A stretch of 48,534 nucleotides of DNA from Nitrososphaerota archaeon (GTDB taxonomy: Archaea > Thermoproteota > Nitrososphaeria > Nitrososphaerales > Gagatemarchaeaceae), in the NCBI GenBank assembly GCA_029785375.1, contig JAFLZV010000001.1, positions 76,320-124,853 on the forward strand. Direction: 5' to 3'. Of the stretch, positions 34,860 to 44,284 are shown in pieces. The notes under the pieces were generated by a model. The model did no database searches and was not told the DNA's origin. It worked only from the letters and a program-made list of their open reading frames with translations. Numbering within the stretch: the first letter of the stretch is position 1; every line of letters starts with the position of its first letter. Position numbers and translations under genes: made by a program.

Positions 34860-35212
34860 TGCGCGCTCCCCTTGATGTCTACCCCCAGCACCCGCCTGGC
34901 TAGCTTGGAAAGGGACTCCTCCTGGGGGACTGCCGAGTCGACCGGGGGCATGAAGACGACGAGCGGGATTATCGACGAGTCGAGCTTCTCCCTGGCTGCA
35001 GAGGAGAGCGCCTTCCTGACCTCGTCCCCGGCTACTATCAGACCGTAGCCGTTTGAGTTGAAAAGGTCCATGAGGGTCTTCTGGCCGTCCTCCTTGGTAG
35101 CGACGAACGCGTCCTCCACCCCAAGTATACGGTAGCCGAGGACGAGCTCTCGGTCACCGACCACGGCTATCTTGCCAGCCTGCGCAACTTGTTTTCCACT
35201 CAACTTCTTCAC
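34856..35212 (-). CDS. atpF: A-type ATPase subunit F (central stalk)
   Basis: The 118-residue protein shows the F-subunit pattern: KIAVVGDRELVLGYRILGVEDAF, YGLIVAGDEVR, and a C-terminal helix with SLSKLARRVLGVDI. It sits on the rotor and couples rotation. The start GTG 35210-35212 overlaps the end of subunit C. Confidence 0.9.
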   Translation of the reverse strand: MKKLSGKQVAQAGKIAVVGDRELVLGYRILGVEDAFVATKEDGQKTLMDLFNSNGYGLIVAGDEVRKALSSAAREKLDSSIIPLVVFMPPVDSAVPQEESLSKLARRVLGVDIKGSAQ

Positions 35213-36273
35213 CCGGAGAGAATTGTTGACTTTATGTATTCTTCGGTCATGCCATACTGCTTGGCATAGGTTATCCTCCTGATGTTCGACCTTTCGAACT
35301 CAGCCTGGAGCACGAAAGCGAAGACCGATGTGATGGAAATCGCGAGGCTCTTGAACTTGGGGATGTACTTCCCGACTATCAGGTGGTCCATCGCCACCTC
35401 GAAGGCTGTGAGGTCGTGGTCACGCACGTATCTCTCGAGGGGCTCGCCGATGTCCATCCAAGGCGCAAGCTTCTTGGCGATATCTGCAGGCTCGGGGGAA
35501 GAGTAGGCGTCCAGCATCCCGGCGGCGGAAAGCAACCCTCCTTCCACGATGTGCTTCGAGAAGACCTCTCTGCCGATCCCCGCTTCCTTGGCTCTAAGGA
35601 GGCCGAGGACGTTCCTCTTCGTCACTTCAGTCCGCATGTATTCCCTGAGGACCCCCTCGTCCCCCTGGAGGAACCTGAGCTCCTGGAACAGCCTGGAGTA
35701 GTAGAGGTTCTGGAGCGCGACCGTGAATACCCCGAGGTCCCCGGACTTGCGGAACTCCCCCAGCTGCTGCAGGAGGACTGCGCCGTAGCCGTATTTCAGG
35801 AGAGAGTTGATCACCGCTTCGACGTCGGGCTGCTGCAGGAGCGCGTGGAGCTCGCTCAAGGGTATGGTGCTGGTCGAGATGCCAACGGGGACGTTCCGCG
35901 AGGAGACCAGGAAGGCCTCAGTCTGCTCGAGCGTCCTACCCAGGCTCTTGGCCGCTATTATCAGCTCGATGTTTTCTATGTCCCACTTTGCGAGATAGGC
36001 CATCAGAGCGTTCTTTCCGAAGACCGGCGCGGCCTGAAGGGCGGTCCTGTTCACGTAGACCAGATGTTTGTTGACGGCGATCTCGATCGACTCAGGAGCC
36101 TTGTAAGCTGCCTGCGCCGCCTCGATGTCGGGGCCGTACCACGTCGGCTCCAGGCGCTGAGCTATCTCGCCCACGTCCTTGGCCCTGGCGAGCTCTTCGA
36201 GCTGCGCCTTTGTAAGGAGGCCGAGGGAAAGCACCTTGATTGTGCCAAAGCTCGCGCCGTACGAGGACTGCAA
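35209..36273 (-). CDS. atpC: A-type ATPase subunit C (d-like, rotor-to-membrane adaptor)
   Basis: The 354-residue all-helical protein has three pseudo-repeats typical of subunit C/d, such as VLSLGLLTKAQLEELARAKDVGEIAQRLEPTWYG and MDHLIVGKYIPKFKSLAISI. It caps the c-ring and holds the central stalk. The start is TTG 36271-36273, six bases after the subunit E stop. It overlaps subunit F by four bases. Confidence 0.88.
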   Translation of the reverse strand: MQSSYGASFGTIKVLSLGLLTKAQLEELARAKDVGEIAQRLEPTWYGPDIEAAQAAYKAPESIEIAVNKHLVYVNRTALQAAPVFGKNALMAYLAKWDIENIELIIAAKSLGRTLEQTEAFLVSSRNVPVGISTSTIPLSELHALLQQPDVEAVINSLLKYGYGAVLLQQLGEFRKSGDLGVFTVALQNLYYSRLFQELRFLQGDEGVLREYMRTEVTKRNVLGLLRAKEAGIGREVFSKHIVEGGLLSAAGMLDAYSSPEPADIAKKLAPWMDIGEPLERYVRDHDLTAFEVAMDHLIVGKYIPKFKSLAISITSVFAFVLQAEFERSNIRRITYAKQYGMTEEYIKSTILSG

Positions 36274-36279
36274 GGCGCG

Positions 36280-36837
36280 TTATTCCGTCCCGATGATAGC
36301 TGCGCGCGCGTCCTCGTCGTGGGTCCGGAGGAGCTCCTCGAAGGTCATGTCGAGGGCGAGGGTACCGTCTTCGCTCGTCGCGTTGAACCCACCGATCGAG
36401 GGGAGGTCTGACGAGGCTACTTTGACGCCCAGCTTCTTCAGAGCGGCCGCGTCGGAGGGGCGACACTCCACGCTTATCGAGGCGCCGAGCTTCTTCTGCG
36501 CATAGGAGGCCATCTTTGCGAGCATGCTCTGGTACTCCTTTGACTCGGCGTAGTCAGCGAGGACCTGCCGGAGTGCAGAGAGATTAGACTCGAGCTCTTT
36601 CTCCGTCGCGTCGAAGATCATCTTCTTGGCCTGGAGCTTGGCAGCGCCCTCGATCCTTACCCTCTCTCTCTGGGCAGCCGCCTCTGCCTCCTTCTTCCCT
36701 GATTCCTGGATGTACGACCTCTGCTCGGCCGCCTTCCTGGCGACTTCGCCCTTCTTGACCAGATACTCTGACTCCAGCGCCCTGATGGTGTCATTGCACT
36801 TTGCCTCGACCTCTCCGAGCAACGCTTCGGCGGCCAA
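36280..36837 (-). CDS. atpE: A-type ATPase subunit E (peripheral stalk)
   Basis: The 185-residue protein has an N-terminal coiled coil rich in Ala/Glu/Arg (AEALLGEVEAKCNDTIRALE, KKEAEAAAQRERVR) and a globular C-terminal half, as subunit E. It pairs with subunit H. The start is TTG 36835-36837, nine bases after subunit K ends. Confidence 0.83.
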   Translation of the reverse strand: MAAEALLGEVEAKCNDTIRALESEYLVKKGEVARKAAEQRSYIQESGKKEAEAAAQRERVRIEGAAKLQAKKMIFDATEKELESNLSALRQVLADYAESKEYQSMLAKMASYAQKKLGASISVECRPSDAAALKKLGVKVASSDLPSIGGFNATSEDGTLALDMTFEELLRTHDEDARAAIIGTE

Positions 36838-36846
36838 TCCAGTCGC

Positions 36847-37071
36847 CTAGAGGATGTTGAGCAGTAGGATAATCCCGAGCACGAACCCGATGATCCAAAG
36901 GGTCTCTGGGATTACGAAGAAGAAGAGCACCTGTCCGAACTTTTCAGGCTTTTCGGCGATGATACCCATGCCCGCGGCTCCGATGCCCTGCTGGGCGAGT
37001 CCGGTTCCAATCAGCCCTCCGGCCATCACTATAGCGGCTGCGATTGCGAGCTCGGGACTTACGACCGCCAT
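36847..37071 (-). CDS. atpK: A-type ATPase subunit K (c-ring proteolipid)
   Basis: From ATG 37071 the protein is 74 residues: two membrane helices with a polar loop. Helix 1 is Gly/Ala-rich (AIAAAIVMAGGLIGTGLAQQGIG) and helix 2 carries the ion-binding Glu (E56, in VIPETLW). This is the rotor ring subunit. An in-frame start at 37101 would add a Lys-rich 10-residue tail but lies too near the TATA (37106-37115), so I choose 37071. It is the first gene of the ATPase operon. Confidence 0.9.
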   Translation of the reverse strand: MAVVSPELAIAAAIVMAGGLIGTGLAQQGIGAAGMGIIAEKPEKFGQVLFFFVIPETLWIIGFVLGIILLLNIL

Positions 37072-37105
37072 CTCTCGATTCTCGTTTTTGGTTCCCTTCA
37101 CGAAC

Positions 37106-37115
37106 CGTATTTATG
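37106..37115 (-). promoter_or_regulatory. TATA box of the ATPase operon
   Basis: The minus strand reads CATAAATACG, about 35-40 bases before ATG 37071 and just after the nuoN end and its 180-base spacer. Predicted transcription begins near 37084, giving a leader of about 13 bases. The rest of the 37116-37282 spacer shows nothing I can name. Confidence 0.55.
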
Positions 37116-37282
37116 CGTATCTGAAATCCGTCGCGTTCGAGGCGGAAGAGAAGGCGACAGGGCGCCGGGATGCGGTCGGACAGAAACCTGGGACTTCGCG
37201 AACCGAAGGACAGGCATGGCCCTGGCGACACAGTGCGGCTGGCCAGGGTCCAGCGGGGGCCCCACTCTGATGGACGCCTTTT

Positions 37283-38755
37283 CTACGGGAAGAGACTCGT
37301 GGCGGCGGCATGGGCGAAAGCGATGAACCCCTGGGGGAAGAGCCCTATGCCGATTATCAGGCCGACCAGCACCGCGAACACGACGACGAACCCGGAGGGC
37401 TCATTCACCCTCTCTGTGCTCTCACCTTGGTCGAGGTACATCCTCTTGATGACCCAGAAGTAGTAACCGAGGCTGAATGCGCTGTTCAGTATCGCAGCCA
37501 CTGCGACCCAGGCGAGCGGGGTGTTGATGACCGACAGGAACAGGATGAGCTTGCTCCAGAAGCCGCTGAGCGGGGGAATCCCGGCCAGGGCCAGGAACGC
37601 GACGGCGAGAGTGAACGCCGTGATGGGCATCCTCTTCGCAAGGCCATTGTAGATGTCAAGGTCGCTCCTCTTCAACTGGATGAGCACGAGCATAGCCGCT
37701 AGGAAGGCGGCGCCCTTCATTATCGCGTGGTTGACTATGTGGAAGAGGGCACCTGTCATCCCTAGCACGGCGTTGTAAGCATACAGCCCTGTCTGTTGGC
37801 TGTAGGCGAAGATGGCGAAGCCTACCAAGATGTATCCTGCCTGGGCGATGCTGGAGTAGGCGAGCAGCCTTGTCATGCTCTTCTGCGTCAGTGCTGCAAC
37901 GTTCCCCAGTGTCATCGTGACGACCGCGAGGACGGCGAGGACGTTGGCCAGTGTGAAGACCGAGTTCGGCGCAAGGGCGTAGACGGTGGCTACAGCCAGG
38001 ACCACCCTGATGGCTGCCACGAACCCCGCCTTCTTGGTCGCCGTCGCGAACAGGGTGGCTACCGCCGGAGGTGACCCCTCGTAGGCGTCCGGGACCCACA
38101 TGTGGAACGGGACTATCGACATCTTGAACCCGAACCCTACGATGAAGAGGAGGATGGCTACGCTGACGAGCGGGTTGAAGGGTTCAGAGGCTATCCTGGC
38201 CACCACCCCGGAGATCTGGGTGGTACCGGTCATGCCGTAGGTCAGGCTCATGGCGTAGAGTATTATGGCCGACGAGAGGGCGCCGAGGATGGCGTACTTC
38301 GCTGCAGCCTCGTTGGACTCCACCCTCTTCTTGTCGAAACCCGCCAGGACGTAGGTAGGGAGGCTCATCAGTTCCCAGGCGACGAACAGCATGAGCAGGT
38401 CGGCGGAGTAGGATAGGAGGAGCATCCCCAGGGCAGAGAACAACAGGAGCGAGTAGTAGGAGGGGATGTTCGGGGCGCTGGGGGACGAGTAGAGCGAGAC
38501 GACTGCCACCGCGAGCGACACAGAGAGGACGACCAGGGCGAACAGGTCCCCCAGGGCGTCGGAGACAAGCAGGTGACCGAAGTAGGAGACGCCTCCCCCG
38601 TAGGCAGTGTTAGCAGCCACCATCACGATGGCGACCCCTAGGGCGGCGATGGACGCGTAGGCGCCCGCTCTGAACCTGCGCCCCACTGTCTGCAGGAGGG
38701 GGGTGCCCAGGGCGGCTGCGCCCAGCGCGATGACTGCTGCTAGTATGTACTCCAT
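37283..38755 (-). CDS. nuoN: Complex I subunit N (antiporter-like)
   Basis: The 490-residue protein has 14 predicted membrane helices of the Mrp antiporter-like fold. It has SYSADLLMLFVAWELMSLPTYVLAGF (TM5 Glu) and FGFKMSIVPFHMWVPDAYEGSP (TM7 Lys), TKKAGFVAAIRV and NHAIMKGAAFLAAMLV. These acidic and basic residues form the proton path. Start 38755 lies just after the upstream nuoM stop at 38757. It is the last gene of the operon. Confidence 0.92.
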   Translation of the reverse strand: MEYILAAVIALGAAALGTPLLQTVGRRFRAGAYASIAALGVAIVMVAANTAYGGGVSYFGHLLVSDALGDLFALVVLSVSLAVAVVSLYSSPSAPNIPSYYSLLLFSALGMLLLSYSADLLMLFVAWELMSLPTYVLAGFDKKRVESNEAAAKYAILGALSSAIILYAMSLTYGMTGTTQISGVVARIASEPFNPLVSVAILLFIVGFGFKMSIVPFHMWVPDAYEGSPPAVATLFATATKKAGFVAAIRVVLAVATVYALAPNSVFTLANVLAVLAVVTMTLGNVAALTQKSMTRLLAYSSIAQAGYILVGFAIFAYSQQTGLYAYNAVLGMTGALFHIVNHAIMKGAAFLAAMLVLIQLKRSDLDIYNGLAKRMPITAFTLAVAFLALAGIPPLSGFWSKLILFLSVINTPLAWVAVAAILNSAFSLGYYFWVIKRMYLDQGESTERVNEPSGFVVVFAVLVGLIIGIGLFPQGFIAFAHAAATSLFP

Positions 38756-38756
38756 C

Positions 38757-40253
38757 CTAGTGGCTCACCAAGTTGAGCAGGTGCTGCACGACCGGGGCCG
38801 CGGGCCCCAGCACGAGGGCCGAGAAGAACATCATGATGATCAACGGCACGAGGTAGAGAGCCAGGACAGCCGCGTCCACGTCTTGTATGTCAGTCCCAGT
38901 GGACCCGGTGAGAGGCGGCGACAGCACAGCCCGCTTGATCATCCACAGCATGTACCCTCCTATCATCACTGGGACCAAGATGGCGACGGCTGCATAGGGG
39001 GTAGCGTGGATCCCTCCCACTATCACCAGGACCTCGGCGACGAAGCTCCCGAAGGGAGGGAGAGCCATCGCCCCCACGCAGGCGAAGACGAGGAGCGTCC
39101 CCGCTCGCGGGATTACGCTCCGAAGGCCGCTCATCAGGGAGATGTCAGTGGTGCCGAGCCCCTTCTGGATGTAGCCCGCGAGCATGAAGAGGGACCCGGC
39201 GGTGAAGGCATGGACGAACATCTCGAGTATGGCTCCCTGCATCCCTATGATGCTCCCAGACGCCACAGTCGCGAAGGAGCCGAGCACGACGAACCCCATC
39301 CCAGCGATGCTCGTGTAGGCGAACATCGACCTCAGGTTCTTGGAGAGTATGGCGACCCCCGCGCCGTAAAACATCGTCACTATCCCTACGGCCATGAACG
39401 CCCAGGCCCACTGCTCGGCCGCCTGAGGGAAGAGCCCGATGCTGATTCTTATGAGCCCGTACCCGCCCATGGCTGACTGCACCCCCGCGAGAAGGACTGC
39501 GACGGGGGCGGGCGCCTGGGTGTAGGCGTCCGGAAGCCAGCTGTGAAGCGGGAAGACAGGGAGCTTGATGCCGAAGCCGATGAAAGACGCCAAGAGAGGC
39601 AGGTACTGGACGGAGGCTGGAATCCGTCCAGCCAGACTCGGGATGTCGAAGGTCGTCGGACTGACCCCCATGTAGGCCGCCATCAGGGCCAGAAGGAGTA
39701 TCATACTCCCGGTGAAGATGAATATCATGAACTTCATGGCCGCGTACTTCTTCCTGTCGCCGCCCCAGATCCCAATCAGGAAGAACATGGGAATCATGAC
39801 CAGGTCCCAGAAGAAGTAGAACAGCACGAGGTTCAGAGACAGGAAGACGCCTACGATTGCTCCCTCGAATAGGAGGATGAGAGAGTAGTATGCGGGCTCC
39901 GACCTGTCTATCAGCCTCCTCGACCCGATTACTGCAAAAACGGTCAGCAGGGCGGTCGCCAAGACGAGCGGAGAGCTGAGCCCGTCCACCCCCACCAGGT
40001 AGTTCACCCCGAAGGATGCGACGCTCACCCAGCTGTACTGTTCCGTCAGCGCGTACTGGCCCAAACCCGAGTGGCCCAGGCCCGGAAAGTTGGCGTATAC
40101 GAAGTAGAAGACGTACAGAGCGAGGACGAGCTCGGCTAAGGCCACGCCCAGGGTGAACCACACCCCCACCGACTTGCGCCTGCTGAGGATCAGGTAGGCA
40201 GGGACGGACGCCGCGATGGGCAGGAACAGCAGTATCGAGAGTATTGGGATCAT
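38757..40253 (-). CDS. nuoM: Complex I subunit M (antiporter-like), copy 2
   Basis: The 498-residue protein has the NuoM signature FYFFWDLVMIPMFFLIGIWGG (TM5 Glu/Asp region), KLPVFPLHSWLPDAYTQAPAPVAVLLAG (TM7-8 Lys) and about 14 helices. It pumps protons or sodium as part of the membrane arm. ATG 40253 overlaps the nuoL stop (ATGA). It is the more classical of the two NuoM-type proteins here. Confidence 0.93.
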   Translation of the reverse strand: MIPILSILLFLPIAASVPAYLILSRRKSVGVWFTLGVALAELVLALYVFYFVYANFPGLGHSGLGQYALTEQYSWVSVASFGVNYLVGVDGLSSPLVLATALLTVFAVIGSRRLIDRSEPAYYSLILLFEGAIVGVFLSLNLVLFYFFWDLVMIPMFFLIGIWGGDRKKYAAMKFMIFIFTGSMILLLALMAAYMGVSPTTFDIPSLAGRIPASVQYLPLLASFIGFGIKLPVFPLHSWLPDAYTQAPAPVAVLLAGVQSAMGGYGLIRISIGLFPQAAEQWAWAFMAVGIVTMFYGAGVAILSKNLRSMFAYTSIAGMGFVVLGSFATVASGSIIGMQGAILEMFVHAFTAGSLFMLAGYIQKGLGTTDISLMSGLRSVIPRAGTLLVFACVGAMALPPFGSFVAEVLVIVGGIHATPYAAVAILVPVMIGGYMLWMIKRAVLSPPLTGSTGTDIQDVDAAVLALYLVPLIIMMFFSALVLGPAAPVVQHLLNLVSH

Positions 40254-42391
40254 ATCAGAAGGTGCACCCCCGACAGGAGCAGGAAGAGCAGCAGGAGTAT
40301 GATGAGGCCCACGGCGAGGACGAGGGCGTACTGCTCGAGGACCCCCGTCTGCAGCCTGCGGAAGGCCCTGGAGAGCCGCTTACCGGCCCTCGCGGCGCCA
40401 TCTGAGATCATGTCAATCACGTTTCTGTCGAACCAGTTCCCTCCCGCCGAGAACCACAGGGCGAGCGCCCTGGCCCCGTCGTTCACCCTCTCGAGCCCCC
40501 CTATCTCGAGGTTGTCGAAGGCCCAGTAGGACGCCCTCAGGGGGGCGTTGACGAAGACCTTGTAGTAGACTGCGTTGATGTACCAGCGGTTCTCGAGGAA
40601 AGTGTGGAGCGTGTGGGCGACCCCGGACTCCCCGACGATACGCGACGGGGAGACCTTCCGCCTCACATATAACTGGACCGAGAAGAACAAACCCACGATG
40701 ATGAAGCCTATGGTGATCAGGGAGGAGACGTAGTTGAACGAGGACGTCGGGGCGAGGCTGGAGAAGGAGGCGCCGGAGAAGAGGGAGTAGATGTAGGTGA
40801 TTGCCGCGGCCTGCAGGAAGTTTCCGAGGTTGAAGAACCCCAGTATCCCTATGAGCACAGTCCCGACGCCGAGGACCGAATATGGGACCCAGCTCAGCGG
40901 AGACGCCTCCTTCGGCTCGTGCCCCACCTCTTCGTGGCCGGGCTTGGCCCTGATGCCGTAGAAGACCAGGCCGAGCATCCTGAAGGCGTAGAATGCCGTC
41001 AGCCCTGCGGTGGCGGACCCGACGATGAAGAGGCCATACTGCCCCGCCCCCCAAGCGGTGGCCAGGATGGCGTCCTTCGACCAGAATCCGCTGAGCGGAG
41101 GAATTCCCGAGAGCGCGGCCGCAGCGATTAGGAAGACGGCGAAGGTGATCTTCAGCTTGTCCTTGAGCCCCCCCATCTCGTTGATGTACTTCGTCCCGGT
41201 GAGGTGGATGAGGAACCCTGCCATCAGGAAGAGGGCCGCCTTGAAGATGGCGTGGCTTATCAGCTGGAATAGGCCGGCCGACAGCCCCTCGGCGAAGTTC
41301 GTCGAGAGACCGGCGAGGCCGAGGGCCAGAATCATGTAGCCTATCTGAGACACCGTCGAGTACGCCAGCAGCTTCTTCAGCTCGAAGCCCACCATGGCCT
41401 GGGTGGCCGCCATGAAGGCGGTGAACGCGCCGATCCAGGCGACCACCATGAAGAACGGTTGAATCAGGGCGGGGTTGGAGGCGAGGGCGAAATAGAATAT
41501 CGGACCTATGCGCGCGACGAGGACGACCCCTGCGTTTACCATGGTCGCCGCGTGGATCAACGCCGACACCGGCGCGGGGCCGGCCATGGCGTCCGGGAGC
41601 CACTCCTGGAGCGGGAACTGGGCCGACTTGCCTATGGCTCCGCCGAAGATGAGCAGCGCGACAGGGACTAGGAGTCCCGAGGCCGCGAGGGCCGTGGCCC
41701 ACCCCGTGGAAGTGGCCAGGTCGTGATAGTTGAAGGTCCCCGAAAAGACGAAGAGGATTAGAATCCCGGCGAGCATGGCCAGGTCCCCCACCCTAGTCAT
41801 GAAGAACGCCTTCATCCCCGCGTGGGACGGAGAGTATGCCTGCTCCTCTCCCAGCGCCATCGACCCGGGGGTCCCGACCCAGTTCTCGGTTTCGTCGTGA
41901 TAGTAATAGCCGATGAGGGCGTAGCTGCACAGCCCCACCCCCTCCCAACCGATGAAGAGCCCCAGGAGGTTGTTCGACAGCACGATGAGCTGCATGCTCC
42001 CTATGAAGAAGCTCATGAAGAACCAGTATCTCGTGAGCCCGCGGTCCCCTTTCATGTAGTCCACGCTATAGAGCATCACGAGGAAACTGATCCACGCGAC
42101 GAGGTTCGCGATGATGACCGTGTACGGATCGGATAGGACCCCGAAGCTGATGCCAAGCTCTGGTATCCAGGGGACGGAAGCCGGGATGACTGAGTTGACC
42201 AGCGAGACAGTGTTTCCCTGGACCACCGGGATGAGGAGGTCGAGCGCGAAGAGAGCCGACAGCAGCGGGAAGAGCACCGCCAAGGCGTCCCTGACCCTCC
42301 CTTTTCCGGTCAGAGGGGCAACCACGGTCCCGATGTATGGGAGGATGAAGATCAGCCAGACAAAGTACGATGGGACGGGGACGGCGGTCAT
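40250..42391 (-). CDS. nuoL: Complex I subunit L (distal antiporter with lateral helix)
   Basis: The 713-residue protein has LFIGWEGVGLCSYALIGYYYHDE, KSAQFPLQEWLPDAMAGPAPVSALIHAATMV (TM7-8) and FAAAALSGIPPLSGFWSKDAIL-type loops, plus a long C-terminal extension with RWYINAVYYKVFV and a final helix VGLIILLLLFLLL. NuoL of most bacteria is about 610 residues, so about 100 extra residues are present, mainly in the C-terminal half. A longer lateral helix would fit an extra antiporter subunit (see the two NuoM copies). Confidence 0.94.
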   Translation of the reverse strand: MTAVPVPSYFVWLIFILPYIGTVVAPLTGKGRVRDALAVLFPLLSALFALDLLIPVVQGNTVSLVNSVIPASVPWIPELGISFGVLSDPYTVIIANLVAWISFLVMLYSVDYMKGDRGLTRYWFFMSFFIGSMQLIVLSNNLLGLFIGWEGVGLCSYALIGYYYHDETENWVGTPGSMALGEEQAYSPSHAGMKAFFMTRVGDLAMLAGILILFVFSGTFNYHDLATSTGWATALAASGLLVPVALLIFGGAIGKSAQFPLQEWLPDAMAGPAPVSALIHAATMVNAGVVLVARIGPIFYFALASNPALIQPFFMVVAWIGAFTAFMAATQAMVGFELKKLLAYSTVSQIGYMILALGLAGLSTNFAEGLSAGLFQLISHAIFKAALFLMAGFLIHLTGTKYINEMGGLKDKLKITFAVFLIAAAALSGIPPLSGFWSKDAILATAWGAGQYGLFIVGSATAGLTAFYAFRMLGLVFYGIRAKPGHEEVGHEPKEASPLSWVPYSVLGVGTVLIGILGFFNLGNFLQAAAITYIYSLFSGASFSSLAPTSSFNYVSSLITIGFIIVGLFFSVQLYVRRKVSPSRIVGESGVAHTLHTFLENRWYINAVYYKVFVNAPLRASYWAFDNLEIGGLERVNDGARALALWFSAGGNWFDRNVIDMISDGAARAGKRLSRAFRRLQTGVLEQYALVLAVGLIILLLLFLLLSGVHLLI

Positions 42392-42393
42392 GC

Positions 42394-43902
42394 TCAGCGG
42401 ACTCCTAGCCCGATGCCGCTGGCGAAGTGATAGAGAGACCTGAAGAGCAGGTCAGGGTAGATGCCTATGGCAATGGCGAGCACAGCGAGGAAGAAGATTG
42501 GGAGGATCATGATGAGTGGCGCTTCCCGGACGTCTTGCAGCTCGGCCCGGAGAGGTCCGAAAAATATCCTGCGCATCGGCCAGAAGGTGTACGCCACGGT
42601 CAGGATAGTGGCCGCGAGCCCTCCGATGGCGACGACGAAGTTCCACTCAATCCCTCCGGTCGTGCCCCGGGCGAAGACGCCCTCGAACAGTATCCACTCG
42701 GCCTGGAAGCCGCCGGTAGGGGGGACGGCGGAGATTACCATGGTCCCTATGAGAGCCAGGGCGGCGGTCAGGGGCATCTTGGACGCCAGGCCGCCCATCT
42801 TGCGGATGTCCCTGGTCCCGACCTGTGAGACCAGGATGCCAGCGACGCAGAAGAGGATGGTCTTTCCGATTATGTGGTTGAGGAAGTAGAACACCCCTCC
42901 GGACACGCCGAGGAGGGTGAGGCTCCCTATGCCGAGGAGCGAGTAAGCGTTCTGGCTGATGGTGGACCAGGCGTAGACGTACTTCACGTCGTTCTGGACC
43001 ATGGTCATGGCTCCGCCGAACACCATGGTGATCAGGGCGATCACCATCAGGGGAAAGGAGAATGGCAGGAAGGCGGCCGGCATCCCCTCGACGAGCAGCC
43101 TCACTACGACGTAGTTCCCCACTGCCACGATGGTGGCCATTATCGGCGCGAAGGAGGTCGGGTGCTCCGCGTGGGCGTAGGGGAGCCACATGTGGACACC
43201 GAAGACCGCCATCTTGATGAGCCAACCGACTAGGATGAGGCCGACCGCCCAGTAGGCGACGGTCCCCAGTGGGATGGTGGAAAGGGCCGAGATCTGGAAG
43301 CTCCCGGTCGCCGTGTACACTAAGACTATCCCCGCGAGGAAGATGAAGGCGCCGAGGTGGTTCCAGAGGAAGTACATGATTGCGACCCGCTCCCTGTTGA
43401 CGTACCCGAAGAGCGCCATCATGAATGCCGAAGGTATCAGCATCAGCTCGAGGAACATGTACAGTTCCAGGAGGTTGGTGGAAAGTGAGATGCCTATCAG
43501 CCCGGCGTCCAGGAGCATGAAGTTGAGGAAGTAGAGCGAGTACTGCCCCTTCCTCTCTTCCCCGTACATGGCCTCTAGCCTGTGCTTCATGTACCCCATC
43601 GAATAGACCGAGGTGGCTGTGACGATGATGTTCATCGTCAGGGCCACGGGGATGCTCAGGTTGTCCCCGAGGAACCCGAAGACCAGGCCCGACACCGGGA
43701 CCCAGGCATAGGACTCCGTCACGCTGGCCCCACCGTTGAACAGGGAGGAAGCGAGGTAGGCGAGGAGCAGCGTGGTGTAGAGCAGGGAGGCGAATGCTAC
43801 CCAGCCGACGTTACGGCCGAGCTTCCTGCCGAGGAGCAGGACAACAGGGGCGACGACGAGTGGTACCGCCACTGTCTGGAGAAGGATATATTCCACTGGC
43901 AA
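42394..43902 (-). CDS. Complex I subunit M-type antiporter, copy 1
   Basis: The 502-residue protein with 14 helices has LYMFLELMLIPSAFMMALFGY (TM5 Glu), GWLIKMAVFGVHMWLPYAHAEHPT (TM7-8 Lys) and YFLNHIIGKTILFCVAGIL. It is related to NuoM, HyfB and Mrp subunits but clearly different from the second NuoM. The start is TTG 43900-43902 (GTG 43896 is possible). It lies between nuoK and nuoL, where most complex I operons have nuoL directly. Confidence 0.88.
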   Translation of the reverse strand: MPVEYILLQTVAVPLVVAPVVLLLGRKLGRNVGWVAFASLLYTTLLLAYLASSLFNGGASVTESYAWVPVSGLVFGFLGDNLSIPVALTMNIIVTATSVYSMGYMKHRLEAMYGEERKGQYSLYFLNFMLLDAGLIGISLSTNLLELYMFLELMLIPSAFMMALFGYVNRERVAIMYFLWNHLGAFIFLAGIVLVYTATGSFQISALSTIPLGTVAYWAVGLILVGWLIKMAVFGVHMWLPYAHAEHPTSFAPIMATIVAVGNYVVVRLLVEGMPAAFLPFSFPLMVIALITMVFGGAMTMVQNDVKYVYAWSTISQNAYSLLGIGSLTLLGVSGGVFYFLNHIIGKTILFCVAGILVSQVGTRDIRKMGGLASKMPLTAALALIGTMVISAVPPTGGFQAEWILFEGVFARGTTGGIEWNFVVAIGGLAATILTVAYTFWPMRRIFFGPLRAELQDVREAPLIMILPIFFLAVLAIAIGIYPDLLFRSLYHFASGIGLGVR

Positions 43903-43966
43903 CCCCTCTAGCGAAGCTCAGCCCTTGGCATCGGACCAGTGTTCTCGAAGGCGTGTTGTAGCACCG

Positions 43967-44284
43967 CTATCCCTCCAAGGTCTTCATTTCGCTCACGTCG
44001 ATGTTGTTGTGCAGCCTATAGGCGACTATCACTATGGCCAGGATCACAGCGGCCTCGGCGGCGGCCAGGGCGATCGAGAACAGCACGACCGTCTGGCCCA
44101 CGGCGTTGCTCGCCTCCTGGTAGGGGAGGTACTGGTTGAATGCTACGAAGTTCAGGTTGGCGGCGTTTATCATCAGCTCGACGGCGAACAGGAGCCTCAT
44201 GGCGTTCCGCTTGGTCACCAAACCGTAGACGCCTATGCCGAAGAGGAGGGCAGAAACTACGACGAAGTCGGAGAGAGAATTCAA
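43967..44284 (-). CDS. nuoK: Complex I subunit K
   Basis: The 105-residue protein has three helices. Helix 2 has AVELMINAANLNFVAF with the conserved Glu, and helix 3 has ALAAAEAAVILAIVI with a second Glu, both typical of NuoK. The start overlaps nuoJ by four bases. It is the small linker between the Q module and antiporters. Confidence 0.9.
   Translation of the reverse strand: MNSLSDFVVVSALLFGIGVYGLVTKRNAMRLLFAVELMINAANLNFVAFNQYLPYQEASNAVGQTVVLFSIALAAAEAAVILAIVIVAYRLHNNIDVSEMKTLEG

Noticed and set aside
39145-40161. A 338-residue frame within nuoM
   Set aside because: Shadow frame, without membrane helices or homology.
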